DNA of 32,467 nt from Verrucomicrobiota bacterium (GCA_027623095.1 JAQBVM010000039.1:1-32467), one strand, 5' to 3'; shown: positions 15,862-23,545, numbered from the stretch's first letter. Notes: generated by a model not told the origin, from the sequence alone. A program made the numbers and translations.

Positions 15862-15874
15862 GAAGCACGGCGTT

Positions 15875-15940
15875 TTAGAAGCTGAAACTGGTGGCCATGA
15901 ATTCCACGACCTCGAAGTCCACAAGGAGCCGGTAGTTCAT
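15875..15940 (-). pseudogene. Remnant of a RelE/ParE-type toxin gene
   Basis: The 21-codon frame MNYRLLVDFEVVEFMATSFS ends after one more residue. The opening MNYRLLVDFEVVEFM resembles the first strand and helix of RelE/ParE toxins, which normally continue for another 70 residues. The ATG overlaps the stop of a preceding frame (ATGA) that reads LRLRSGVTMTGAAEIDGESS before ending, like an antitoxin C-terminus. That frame runs to about 16019, where a direct repeat begins. Together they look like the surviving junction of a lost antitoxin-toxin pair. The evidence is a short similarity plus the overlap geometry, so confidence is low. Confidence 0.3.
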
Positions 15941-16002
15941 TGACTCGATTCGCCGTCGATCTCTGCTGCGCCGGTCATCGTGACGCCGCTCCGAAGCCGT
16001 AA

Positions 16003-16019
16003 TGTCACTGTTGTGCTAA
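16003..16019 (+). repeat. 17-bp direct repeat flanking a hairpin element, left copy
   Basis: TGTCACTGTTGTGCTAA here matches TGTCGCTGTTGTGCTAA at 16161-16177 with one mismatch. The pair brackets an inverted repeat of 19 bases. The right copy overlaps the stop codon of the nucleotidyltransferase gene. The arrangement resembles a duplication created by insertion of a short hairpin element. Confidence 0.6.
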
Positions 16020-16052
16020 CCCTACATCGACACTTCTCGAATAGGCCCGCGG

Positions 16053-16141
16053 CCTTCCAGGCCGCAGCACGCTAAAATAGGGAAAAATTGAAGGCCAATT
16101 CCGAACGTGTCGCCCAAGAAAACGTGCTGCGGCCTGGAAGG
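16053..16141. repeat. Perfect 19-bp inverted repeat (hairpin element)
   Basis: CCTTCCAGGCCGCAGCACG (16053-16071) and its exact reverse complement (16123-16141) enclose 51 bases (TAAAATAGGG...). The arms are GC-rich and the loop AT-rich. The element lies between the convergent ends of rnc and the CCA-type gene, so it could also end transcription in both directions. The size and shape recall repeats spread by RAYT transposases, but no second copy is in this window. Confidence 0.75.
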
Positions 16142-16160
16142 GCGCGCGCCAAAACCGAAC

Positions 16161-16177
16161 TGTCGCTGTTGTGCTAA
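16161..16177 (+). repeat. 17-bp direct repeat flanking a hairpin element, right copy
   Basis: This is the partner of 16003-16019, with one mismatch. It includes the reverse complement of the stop codon of the minus-strand nucleotidyltransferase gene (16174-16176). This copy is therefore probably the original target and the left one the duplicate. Confidence 0.6.
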
Positions 16178-17610
16178 TCGAGGGAATCGATCTTCTCGCG
16201 CAGGCGAGCCTTCACACGATCGGAAAGCAACGAAAACGGCTGCTCCATCAACCAGCGATAAGCGTCTCCAAGGTTTCTTATTGTCCCATCGAGTTGACAC
16301 TCGTAGCTCTCGCTCAAAATAAGCCGGAACTCTGGGTGCGGTTCCATTCCAATTGCAACGAGGTCTCGTCCCCTTAGGATCGGGAGGGGAGCATTCGATT
16401 GGATCTCCAGTTCCTCGGCTTTTTTGAGGAGTTCGGAGATTCCGGGTGGCGGCACCTTCGGTTCTGGAGGGCGCCCAAAATGATCCGCGGTCATGACCAG
16501 GCAGAGATTCCGGATATTCTCCGGTTCCAACCGCCTGGCGAGCCGGCGCACGGATCGATCGGTAGCGGGGCGCAGATGTGCCAGGTGATTTCGCACGAGA
16601 AGAACGACCCGGTCCGAAACGCTCCGAGGCGCGTGAATCCGGTTCAAGAACTGTTCCGCAACCGGACCGCCCGCCTCTTCGTGTCCAGGGGAGATAATTC
16701 GAAACCGCCCTTTCTTTCTGCCGCGATGTGTCGTCGAGGGTTTTCCGAAGTCGTGCGCGAGCGTTGCCAGCGATAACACGACTCGCGACTCGAAATCCGC
16801 ATCGCGCCAGCCCGGAAGATCCACCAGCGCATCGCAGCAATGGCACGTATGGACAAAGACATCACCTTCGGGATGCCATTCAGGATCCTGGGGCGTGGAC
16901 CGCAGAGCATCGAGTTCCGGGAAATGCTCAATCCAGCCGGTGGTGGCGAGGAACTTCAAACCGCGCGACGGCACCCGGCTCTTCCCCGCCCACTTGAACC
17001 ACTCATCCCGTACGCGCTCTCGAGCGAGTTCGCCAAAGTTCGGTGTCATCCGCCGACAAATATCCACCGTTTCAGGCGCGGGTATCAGGTCAAAACGCGA
17101 GGCAAACTGCATTCCCCTGAGAACCCTGAGCGGATCTTCCACGAACGCGGCGCTGGTGTGTTTTAATACCCGGGCGCGCAAATCCGCCTCTCCGCCAAAG
17201 TAGTCGAGCAACTGGTTCGTCCGCGGATCGAACATAAGCGAGTTGATCGTGAAATCCCGGCGGGCCGCGGCCTCGCGCGGCGCAATGCCCGGGTCAAACT
17301 CGATTTCAAATCCTTTGTGGCCCGGTGTCGTCTTGGAATCGCGGCGCGGTATCGAGAAATCGACCGTTAACCCGGACCGAGTTCCAAGTTTCACGACTCC
17401 AAAGGAACGTCCCACCAGATCGGTTCTTCCAAACGGAGAAAGCGCCCTGACCAATTCGGCGTAGGAAACACCGAACACTTCGATGTCGAAATCCGTGCTC
17501 TGATTCCCCAACAACCAATCTCGAACGCACCCTCCCACAGCGTACGCGCCGCGAAGAGCCGGAGTGGTCGCGATGATCTCCGAGACCTCATTTGGGAGAA
17601 ACTCCTGCAT
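16174..17610 (-). CDS. CCA-adding enzyme / poly(A) polymerase-type nucleotidyltransferase with HD domain
   Basis: With the ATG at 17608-17610 this is a 478-residue class II nucleotidyltransferase. The catalytic head has YAVGGCVRDWLLGNQSTDFD (GG and DxD motifs). ARRDFTINSLMFDP and EDPLRVLRGMQFASRF of the tRNA-binding neck follow. Further on, an HD phosphohydrolase-type domain shows VLSLATLAHDFGKPSTTHRG and GHEEAGGPVAEQFLNR. Such enzymes add or repair the CCA end of tRNA; some bacterial relatives are poly(A) polymerases, and sequence alone does not fully separate them. The frame extends to 17658 without a good ribosome site, and the chosen start aligns with the family. The last codons overlap a direct repeat of the neighbouring hairpin element. 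The 156 bases upstream show nothing clear. Confidence 0.85.
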   Translation of the reverse strand: MQEFLPNEVSEIIATTPALRGAYAVGGCVRDWLLGNQSTDFDIEVFGVSYAELVRALSPFGRTDLVGRSFGVVKLGTRSGLTVDFSIPRRDSKTTPGHKGFEIEFDPGIAPREAAARRDFTINSLMFDPRTNQLLDYFGGEADLRARVLKHTSAAFVEDPLRVLRGMQFASRFDLIPAPETVDICRRMTPNFGELARERVRDEWFKWAGKSRVPSRGLKFLATTGWIEHFPELDALRSTPQDPEWHPEGDVFVHTCHCCDALVDLPGWRDADFESRVVLSLATLAHDFGKPSTTHRGRKKGRFRIISPGHEEAGGPVAEQFLNRIHAPRSVSDRVVLLVRNHLAHLRPATDRSVRRLARRLEPENIRNLCLVMTADHFGRPPEPKVPPPGISELLKKAEELEIQSNAPLPILRGRDLVAIGMEPHPEFRLILSESYECQLDGTIRNLGDAYRWLMEQPFSLLSDRVKARLREKIDSLD

Positions 17611-17766
17611 CGTACTCTTATCGCAGGCAAAACTTATCCGACCGTGTCGCCGTTCCATCCTTGGTTGGTTTCAATGCGTATTACTGGCATAAGCTCTCCT
17701 TTCTGTTTGCGCGCACCCGACCGCAAGCCTCCGTGTCAAGAGGGCGGGCGGCCACACCTGTTGATT

Positions 17767-18321
17767 CTATAAAGCTCGATTGCCCTTGGAGTCAATACAC
17801 TCTTTCAAAGCGCCGAGTGTTCGTTCAAACTGTTCTTTCGCCCGTTCCACATAAGCGCACACCTCGTCGGCATACCCATCGACTGACGCCGACCAAACTC
17901 GGTTCAGATACCGTTCTCCGGCCGCAAATTCATTCATTACCGCAGCGTATGCTTCGAGGCCGAATCGTTGCGCTATGCTCTCTCGTGCCTCCGCGAACGC
18001 ATCCAAGTCTGATCTGAAAAGCCGATCGATCCGGGAATGGAAATCGCCCGTGGCCAGGCTCTCTTTTTCGGCATTCAAATCCGTGATGTTCACGACGATT
18101 CTGCCAATAGCCCCGGCCAGCGTCTGCAAATCGTCGCCGCGCGAATCCGCCTCCATAGTTTTCCGGCGCTTCGCGATTCGGATAATCACAACGCCGGCGC
18201 TCCCGAGGAGAAAAGCCGGGAGGTATTTTCCCCAGGAAACGGTGTTTCGGGAATCTTGCACCGAAACAAGCGCCGCCAGGATAAATCCAAGCGTGATCAT
18301 GGCATAGGCGACCTTCTTCAT
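17767..18321 (-). CDS. Small membrane protein of unknown function, coupled to the OPT transporter
   Basis: This 184-residue protein has two predicted membrane helices near the N-terminus (AYAMITLGFILAALVSV and YLPAFLLGSAGVVIIRIA). A soluble, mostly helical part follows (LQTLAGAIGRIVVNITDLN, FHSRIDRLFRSDLDAFAEAR, ESIAQRFGLEAYAAVMNEFA, YVERAKEQFERTLGALKECI). I do not recognise the family. Its ATG overlaps the stop of the OPT transporter gene in an ATGA, so the two are translated in tandem. The stable pairing suggests an accessory subunit or regulator of the transporter, which is an inference. No Cys-rich motif or enzyme signature is visible. Confidence 0.75.
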   Translation of the reverse strand: MKKVAYAMITLGFILAALVSVQDSRNTVSWGKYLPAFLLGSAGVVIIRIAKRRKTMEADSRGDDLQTLAGAIGRIVVNITDLNAEKESLATGDFHSRIDRLFRSDLDAFAEARESIAQRFGLEAYAAVMNEFAAGERYLNRVWSASVDGYADEVCAYVERAKEQFERTLGALKECIDSKGNRAL

Positions 18322-20054
18322 CCGGCGCCTCCCCCGGCCATGAGCACATTATAGACGGCATTCCCAACACCGACCAACGCCTCGCCCACGATCAAACCCG
18401 CCGCGATCGGGATCCCGACATCTTCGCTGAACGACGCGCCTTTCCACCGGTCGGAAGCCAAGCGCAACACCGTGCCAATCGTATAGGTCAAAACAATGTT
18501 GAACGGCAGATAAAACCCGAGACCGACTAGGACACCCAGGCCACCGATGCCGCTCGCGCTGAGCAGCGCGCCAAGTCCGGCTCCCGCAAGATATTTGTTA
18601 GTTGGAACATCGCCTCCGAGGATTCCCTGAATCACGCTGGCCAGAGCCTGGCCCTGCGGCGCCGGGTACTTCTCCCCCCCCAAAGGCGAATCCTTGTGCA
18701 GCCAAAACAGAAGCCACATGATCAGAATGGGTCCGAGCCATGCGCCGAGGAACTGCGCAATCTGCTGCTTCTTCGGCGTCGCCCCCACAAGGTAACCAGT
18801 CTTTAAATCCAACATCAAATCGGTCGCCTGCGACATGGCAACACAGGCGGCAGCGCCGACAATCACCGCTGCGATGACCGTCTGCCGATCACCCAAACCG
18901 CTGCTCACGAAAATCAACATCGTGATGGCAATCAGCGTCATACCCGAGAGCGGAGACCAGTTTGTGCGACCGATACATTCCGAAAGAATGACACCGGACA
19001 TCCAGATCCATAAAGTGCCCAAGACGGCCATTGCCACGCCGCGCCAAAACGTCATGTTTGGCACGGACAGTTCGGAGATGATGAGCAGCACGACAAATGC
19101 CGCCGCCACCGCCGCATAAAGCATGCGAATCGGCATTTCATCTCGCGACACAGCAGACTGCGTTTTGGACGCATGGTGCATGCTCCGAACCGCGCTGAAC
19201 ATCAACGGAAGCGCCAGGGCCACCCCGGTGAGCGCCCCGCCGATCAACATCCCGATGCCGACAGGACGAAAAAGGGATCGTTGCAAGTACCGCGCCATTC
19301 CGGTTCCCGCCTCTTGCAATTGATCCGGTGTGGGAAGCAATCCCTGCGCGTTGAGGATCGGGGCCAAAATCCAATAACAAACATAGCCGCCGATTACAAA
19401 AAACAGACCACCGCGTCCCGCCAAGAATGCGACACCCACCGTCATCAGGGACAAGTACCACACGCCGTTCATGTAGTCCGGCATTCCGATCCATGAGCCG
19501 AGGGGAATTTCCTCCCAATGCATGGCCAGGCTGATTCCGTGTGACAAACCGCTGATCAGAGCGCCGATGACGAGCAGCCACGCTTTATGAAGCCCGGCAC
19601 CCGGCGATTTTAGAATAGCCGCCACAGCGATGCCTCCCGGAAACGGGAGTCTTTCGAAGTCGATCATTTGCTTCCGGAGCGGAATGATAAACGCGATTCC
19701 CAGTACTGCACCCGCGACACAGCCCAGTACGGTGAGCGGCACATTGAAGTCTGTATAGTGAAGAATGAACAGTGCCGGAAGGGAGAACACCATTCCGGAC
19801 GAAGCGGCGTTTACCGAGCTTGCCAAGCTCTGGTTGATATTGTTCTCAACGATGCTCGATCGTCCGAGAATGCCCCGAAGAATTCCGAAACCGAGTATCG
19901 CCGCAAGCTCGGAACCTTCAATTGAAAAGCCGAGTTTGAGGCTCGCATATCCAATGCTGAGCGCGATGAGAGCGCCCAAGAGATAACCGACCAAGACTCC
20001 AGGCCAGGTCAGTTCGGGGTAAGGGCCGCGGCGGATTGGGCGCGAATCGTTCAT
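18318..20054 (-). CDS. OPT-family oligopeptide transporter
   Basis: This 578-residue protein has about 14 membrane helices. It has ELTWPGVLVGYLLGALIALS near the start. RLPFPGGIAVAAILKSP lies in the first half, and the prokaryotic OPT signature LDLKTGYLVGATPKKQQIAQ at about residue 420. ASGIGGLGVLVGLGFYLPFN and a glycine-rich end follow. OPT proteins move small peptides, glutathione or metal chelates with protons across the inner membrane; the substrate here is unknown. The gene is the upstream partner of the two-helix membrane protein and overlaps it by four bases. The length is somewhat short for the family but the ends look complete. The start is ATG at 20052-20054. Confidence 0.9.
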   Translation of the reverse strand: MNDSRPIRRGPYPELTWPGVLVGYLLGALIALSIGYASLKLGFSIEGSELAAILGFGILRGILGRSSIVENNINQSLASSVNAASSGMVFSLPALFILHYTDFNVPLTVLGCVAGAVLGIAFIIPLRKQMIDFERLPFPGGIAVAAILKSPGAGLHKAWLLVIGALISGLSHGISLAMHWEEIPLGSWIGMPDYMNGVWYLSLMTVGVAFLAGRGGLFFVIGGYVCYWILAPILNAQGLLPTPDQLQEAGTGMARYLQRSLFRPVGIGMLIGGALTGVALALPLMFSAVRSMHHASKTQSAVSRDEMPIRMLYAAVAAAFVVLLIISELSVPNMTFWRGVAMAVLGTLWIWMSGVILSECIGRTNWSPLSGMTLIAITMLIFVSSGLGDRQTVIAAVIVGAAACVAMSQATDLMLDLKTGYLVGATPKKQQIAQFLGAWLGPILIMWLLFWLHKDSPLGGEKYPAPQGQALASVIQGILGGDVPTNKYLAGAGLGALLSASGIGGLGVLVGLGFYLPFNIVLTYTIGTVLRLASDRWKGASFSEDVGIPIAAGLIVGEALVGVGNAVYNVLMAGGGAG

Positions 20055-20105
20055 TTGCGGATCTCAAAGGCAATCGGGCGCTCCACTGGAAGCTCCAAAC
20101 AGGCC

Positions 20106-20121
20106 ACGCTAATATCAGCGT
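20106..20121. promoter_or_regulatory. 16-bp near-palindrome between hisA and the OPT gene
   Basis: ACGCTAATATCAGCGT differs from its reverse complement at one symmetric base pair. It lies 52 bases upstream of the OPT start and downstream of hisA. Its AT-rich centre and position suit an operator for the OPT gene more than a terminator. No regulator is identified. Confidence 0.3.
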
Positions 20122-20140
20122 TGCGCCCGGCGGCCAAGCC

Positions 20141-20971
20141 TTAAGTGCGGTCACCCCGAAAATGGGAGGGTGAGGCTCCCGCCGAACCCTGAAATCGTGA
20201 CGCCGCATTGCCGGCCACGCGCCGGTTAAACGCAACGGCGTCGGCATAGAGAACTCCGCTGCCACCGAAGATATCGAGCGCCGAGCCAATGGTAAGATCG
20301 ATGCGCCCGCCACCTGAGCGTGTAACTTCTTCAAGGTCAGACAAGGAGCGGGCGCCTCCCGCGTAGGTCGCGGCGATTGGGGACCAGTCGCTCAGCATCT
20401 GTACGAGCTGCCGGTCGATTCCCTGGCAGAGCCCTTCGACATCAACCGCATGAACCAGGAATTCGTCACAATGATCCGCGAGGGATACGAGCGTTTCGCT
20501 GGAGATTTTCAGCTCCGTGAATTTCTGCCACCGATCGGTGACCACAAAATAATCCTCACCTCGACGGCGGCAGCTCAGATCGAGAACCAGCCGCCCCTTT
20601 CCTATGGCCGCGACGAGCGAGGCCAATCGGTTGCTGTCCATGACTCCGTTGCGAAAGACCCATGACGTGACGATCACATGAGATGCGCCCGCATCAAGAA
20701 AGCCGCGCGCGTTCTCGATGTTGATACCACCTCCCACTTGAAGTCCTTCTGGATAAGCAGCGAGTGCCTCGAGGGCCGCCGTTTCATTGCCCGGCCCGAG
20801 CATGATTACGTGTCCGCCTTTCAGACTATCTTGCCTGTAAAGTTGCGCATACCATTCGCTCCGCCGTTCGGAGACATAATTCGTCCGCACTTGGGCCGGA
20901 TCATTCCCGAGCGATCCACCGACAATCTGTTTCACTTTGCCCTCGTGGAGGTCAATACACGGTCTAAACAT
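20141..20971 (-). CDS. hisA: Phosphoribosylformimino-AICAR ribotide isomerase, eukaryotic (HIS6) type
   Basis: This 276-residue TIM-barrel enzyme performs the ProFAR isomerisation in histidine synthesis. Its sequence follows yeast HIS6 rather than usual bacterial HisA. The run includes RPCIDLHEGKVKQIVGGSL, NYVSERRSEWYAQLYRQD, VIMLGPGNETAALEAL and LQVGGGINIENARGFLDAGA. It continues with HVIVTSWVFRNG, RLVLDLSCRRRGEDYFVVTD, EFLVHAVDVEGLCQGIDR, TYAGGARSLSDLEEV and IDLTIGSALDIFGGSG. The two acidic catalytic positions, in the first strand (CIDLH) and in VDVEGL, are present. The last 20 or so residues (AASRFQGSAGASPSHFRGDRT) go beyond the barrel and derive from a GC-rich repeat. No other his gene is in the window. 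The assignment is strong. Confidence 0.9.
   Translation of the reverse strand: MFRPCIDLHEGKVKQIVGGSLGNDPAQVRTNYVSERRSEWYAQLYRQDSLKGGHVIMLGPGNETAALEALAAYPEGLQVGGGINIENARGFLDAGASHVIVTSWVFRNGVMDSNRLASLVAAIGKGRLVLDLSCRRRGEDYFVVTDRWQKFTELKISSETLVSLADHCDEFLVHAVDVEGLCQGIDRQLVQMLSDWSPIAATYAGGARSLSDLEEVTRSGGGRIDLTIGSALDIFGGSGVLYADAVAFNRRVAGNAASRFQGSAGASPSHFRGDRT
20155..20200 (-). repeat. GC-rich dispersed repeat providing the HisA C-terminal tail
   Basis: The segment with GGGAGGGTGAGGCTCCCGCC on the plus strand has a short GGGAG/CTCCC stem and encodes the peptide GSAGASPS on the other strand. This peptide is a recognisable sign of a repeat family in Verrucomicrobia and Planctomycetes that often runs into gene ends. 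Only one copy is in the window, so the family call rests on recalled pattern. Confidence 0.45.
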
Positions 20972-21045
20972 AGTCTTTCATGTCCCGATTCGGCCATCGG
21001 GTTTGAAACCGTGGACAGGCCGCTCCGGAGGCATCGAAACTCCGC

Positions 21046-22353
21046 CTAAGGTTTGTTGCGAGTAGCTTCAATGTTGAACGCGTTCGAGCCGCCGATCAGG
21101 ACTGTTCCTTCGACGCGCTGGTTATTTGAAGGAGTCATCAAGTTGAAGAAACTGCCAGTAAACACAATCCGCTGATTAAGACTTTGGTTTTGGCCCGCTG
21201 CCTGGAAACGCACTCTATTGACCGAACCAATCTCAGGCGATGGGAGTGACAAATCGGTTCGCATGTAGTTCACACCAGAAACACCCGTTGTGGATACAGC
21301 CGCATTTGAGGTGGTTTCCGGAGACCTATCCGCATCCGGAGAAACTTCATTTTCCGCCAATAAAATCGATCCTTCATACACTGACGCATCGCGATCCACG
21401 ATCCGCACTTCTGTTCCCTGAATCCGTGCTTCAAAGCTGCGAAGAATTTCCGGATAGGGTGGTGAGTTAAAGTTCTTTCGGTAACGCGACGCTGGATCAA
21501 GCTGCGTAAATTGGAGACTGACTACTCCGGAATCAGTGCTTCTTTTTTCTTCGCCGATTCCTATCGATTTGAACGATCGTGGCACTTCTGCTTGAGCTTC
21601 CGCGAGCACTGCGCTGTCTGCCGTGGACGCCAGTCCAACAGAATCGGATTCAAGCCCTCGAACGTTTGAAGACACAGGCTCAGGATTCGCGGTGGCTTGA
21701 TCCTGCCGCATTTGTGCTTTTCCGAGAGGAACAGGCATGCGAGCAATCTCAGCGAGAGTCTTCGAATCTGTTTGCAGGGGCGTGGGTTCGCGATCCGCTG
21801 GATCTGAATGTGCCGGAACAGGCGCGGAGGCGGCAAGGGCCATTGGCTGGCCTGTTGTGTCGGACGGAGCAAAGCCATCGGCAAGTTCGATCCTTTCCGG
21901 AAGGCCGCGCGATGACCGCGATCGATCCACAGGATGACGTTTTGCCAACGATTGCTCGATTGCGGAACCCTCGGTTGGCGAGGCTGCCGTGTCCGTTTCC
22001 CGGTTCGCAGCGATTGCGGTTTTGCCACCTGCAGGAAACTCCCGCCCCGCCGTGTTTGCTCGCGCCAGATCCCGCCTGCCGCTGGAGTTTAACTCATAGA
22101 TTTGCCAGAAGACCGCGCCGAAGAGAGCGCACGCTAATACGCCGAATGCGATCGCAAAGCGCGGCCAAAGACTCTGTATCCGATCCGGCCACGCCGGACT
22201 TGCCGATCCCTTTCGAAACGTCTTTGATACTTCCGATTGCAGCGTTCGCCGAACCGCCGGAGGCATCTCACCCAACGAAGCCGCATCGCGCCGGCGGTGC
22301 CTGGCATAGCTCCGGAGCCGCTTCTTCGATTCGTTGTGAGGTTCGGCTGACAT
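21046..22353 (-). CDS. Membrane-anchored protein next to the ECF sigma factor, possible anti-sigma partner
   Basis: This 435-residue protein has a basic cytoplasmic N-terminus of about 65 residues (SKKRLRSYARHRRRDAASLG). One membrane helix follows (RFAIAFGVLACALFGAVFW), and then a long extracytoplasmic part low in motifs. Its last 110 residues look folded (EARIQGTEVRIVDRDASVYE, RFQAAGQNQSLNQRIVFTGS). The gene starts ten bases after the sigma-factor stop, the usual place for an anti-sigma factor. No zinc-binding anti-sigma motif (HxxxCxxC) is present, so this role is inferred from position and topology only. An alternative is a sigma-controlled envelope protein. I do not recognise the C-terminal domain. 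Confidence 0.7.
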   Translation of the reverse strand: MSAEPHNESKKRLRSYARHRRRDAASLGEMPPAVRRTLQSEVSKTFRKGSASPAWPDRIQSLWPRFAIAFGVLACALFGAVFWQIYELNSSGRRDLARANTAGREFPAGGKTAIAANRETDTAASPTEGSAIEQSLAKRHPVDRSRSSRGLPERIELADGFAPSDTTGQPMALAASAPVPAHSDPADREPTPLQTDSKTLAEIARMPVPLGKAQMRQDQATANPEPVSSNVRGLESDSVGLASTADSAVLAEAQAEVPRSFKSIGIGEEKRSTDSGVVSLQFTQLDPASRYRKNFNSPPYPEILRSFEARIQGTEVRIVDRDASVYEGSILLAENEVSPDADRSPETTSNAAVSTTGVSGVNYMRTDLSLPSPEIGSVNRVRFQAAGQNQSLNQRIVFTGSFFNLMTPSNNQRVEGTVLIGGSNAFNIEATRNKP

Positions 22354-22363
22354 GTTGGATCAA

Positions 22364-23005
22364 TTAGACGGAAAACGGTGTTGAATTCTCCCGCGAAGAA
22401 AGAGTGCGCGCCAGCGCTTCAAAACGATCCAGACATTTGCTCAAGCGCGAACTGACGGTTTTTGGATTCAATTTAAGCGCGAGAGCGATTTCGTCATAGC
22501 TGAGATCGCCGAAATACCTCAATTCAAGGATCTCCCGGCACGGTTCGCCTAGACTATCGAGCGCCTGGCGAACGAGGAGCATCTTCTCCTGGCTCATCGC
22601 GATGTCGTCCGGACCGGGATGTTTTGATGGGGGATCCAGGGTCAAGCCGCTCTCCGGGTCCTCGGTTTGCAGAGACACCGGAACCTGTCCGCCGCCTCGT
22701 TTTGCCGCTCTTTGGCGCTCGATAAAGTCGCGTGTCTTGTTGGCGGCGATTCGAAAGAGCCAGGTCTGGAATCGGCTGCCCCCCTTGAAGGAGCTTAGGC
22801 TCTTGATCACGGACAGAAACGTTTCCTGGCAGATTTCCTGAACATCCTCCAGCGCGAGACCTGGACCAAGCTGAAACACGAACCGCCCCGCGGCAGAATA
22901 GTGCAGATCAAAGAGTTCATCCCATGCATCCGAATCGCCGCGGCAGCAGCGAGCAAGCAATTCTTTCTCCGGATCGGAACCCATATAGGGAGCATTTGTA
23001 TTCAA
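22364..23005 (-). CDS. ECF-type RNA polymerase sigma factor
   Basis: With a TTG start at 23003-23005 this is a 213-residue sigma factor. Region 2 reads DAWDELFDLHYSAAGRFVFQ, ALEDVQEICQETFLSVIKSL and RFQTWLFRIAANKTRDFIER. Region 4 reads ALDSLGEPCREILELRYFGD, LSYDEIALALKLNPKTVSSR and LSKCLDRFEAL. The start was chosen because AAGGAAGG lies four bases upstream. The frame is open to 23113, but the earlier residues are unlike sigma factors. Such factors direct RNA polymerase to stress or envelope regulons. The next gene, ten bases on, encodes a membrane protein that could hold it inactive. The family is firm, the regulon unknown. Confidence 0.88.
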   Translation of the reverse strand: MNTNAPYMGSDPEKELLARCCRGDSDAWDELFDLHYSAAGRFVFQLGPGLALEDVQEICQETFLSVIKSLSSFKGGSRFQTWLFRIAANKTRDFIERQRAAKRGGGQVPVSLQTEDPESGLTLDPPSKHPGPDDIAMSQEKMLLVRQALDSLGEPCREILELRYFGDLSYDEIALALKLNPKTVSSRLSKCLDRFEALARTLSSRENSTPFSV

Positions 23006-23109
23006 TGAACCTTCCTTTGGCCAATCGAAAGCCCAAAACTCCAGCGTCTGCATCTTGAGATGGGTTGCTGTGGCGGATGGGCATTGTTGCCAACGTGAAC
23101 GCTGCTGCA

Positions 23110-23523
23110 TCAATGACGGCGGGGCACTGAAGCCACAATACCGAACCGAAAGAACCCATCCATACTTAAATTATCGGACCCCTTTTTCCGAAATGGATCG
23201 AGCCGATGGGCAATGGGAACACGGTGATGCGCTGCTTGAAGGGGCAGTATTGAGGAATTGCCAAGGGTCTCAAGGAATGTCATCGTCTGCTCATGGCTAC
23301 GCGTGGACCGACCCAGGAAATGATCGCGGTCCATCAAAGTCATCAGTTTTGCCGGCGCTGCGAGGAGTTCATTCTCCGGCAGCATCGCGAAATCATCCAT
23401 GGCCAACCGTCGGACCGGCAGCGGGCGGAGCAACGGCACGATCAGGGCTCCACAGAGTGTCGCCCCACCAAGAGAAGCGAGTGTCGGCTCGTCCTCATTC
23501 AGATGCACCGACTCCACCCGCAC
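23110..23523 (-). other. Open frame of doubtful coding status in the gap downstream of the giant gene
   Basis: The 540-base gap between the giant gene and the sigma factor has one open frame of 137 codons. Its first 33 codons are read from the dispersed repeat (DEPTLASLGGATLCGAL). The rest (MDDFAMLPENELLAAPAKLM, FLGRSTRSHEQTMTFLETLG) resembles nothing I know, and codon use is only weakly gene-like. It has a GTG start and no ribosome site. It may be a repeat-derived or decayed gene. I do not call it a real gene. Confidence 0.2.
23444..23488 (+). repeat. Dispersed 45-bp repeat, copy 2
   Basis: This copy matches 5273-5317 in the same orientation at 41 of 45 positions. It lies about 60 bases beyond the 3' end of the giant gene. 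The adjoining bases (CCCGCACGCCGG...GGCGGG, about 23519-23546) can form a GC-rich hairpin close to the giant gene's stop, which might end its transcript. Confidence 0.75.
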
Positions 23524-23545
23524 GCCGGCACTCGCTCTGGCGGGC

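Noticed and set aside
16022-16846. Minus-strand frame of 274 codons overlapping the CCA-type gene
   Set aside because: It is an alternative frame of the nucleotidyltransferase gene with Arg- and Ser-rich low-complexity translation and reads through the hairpin element.
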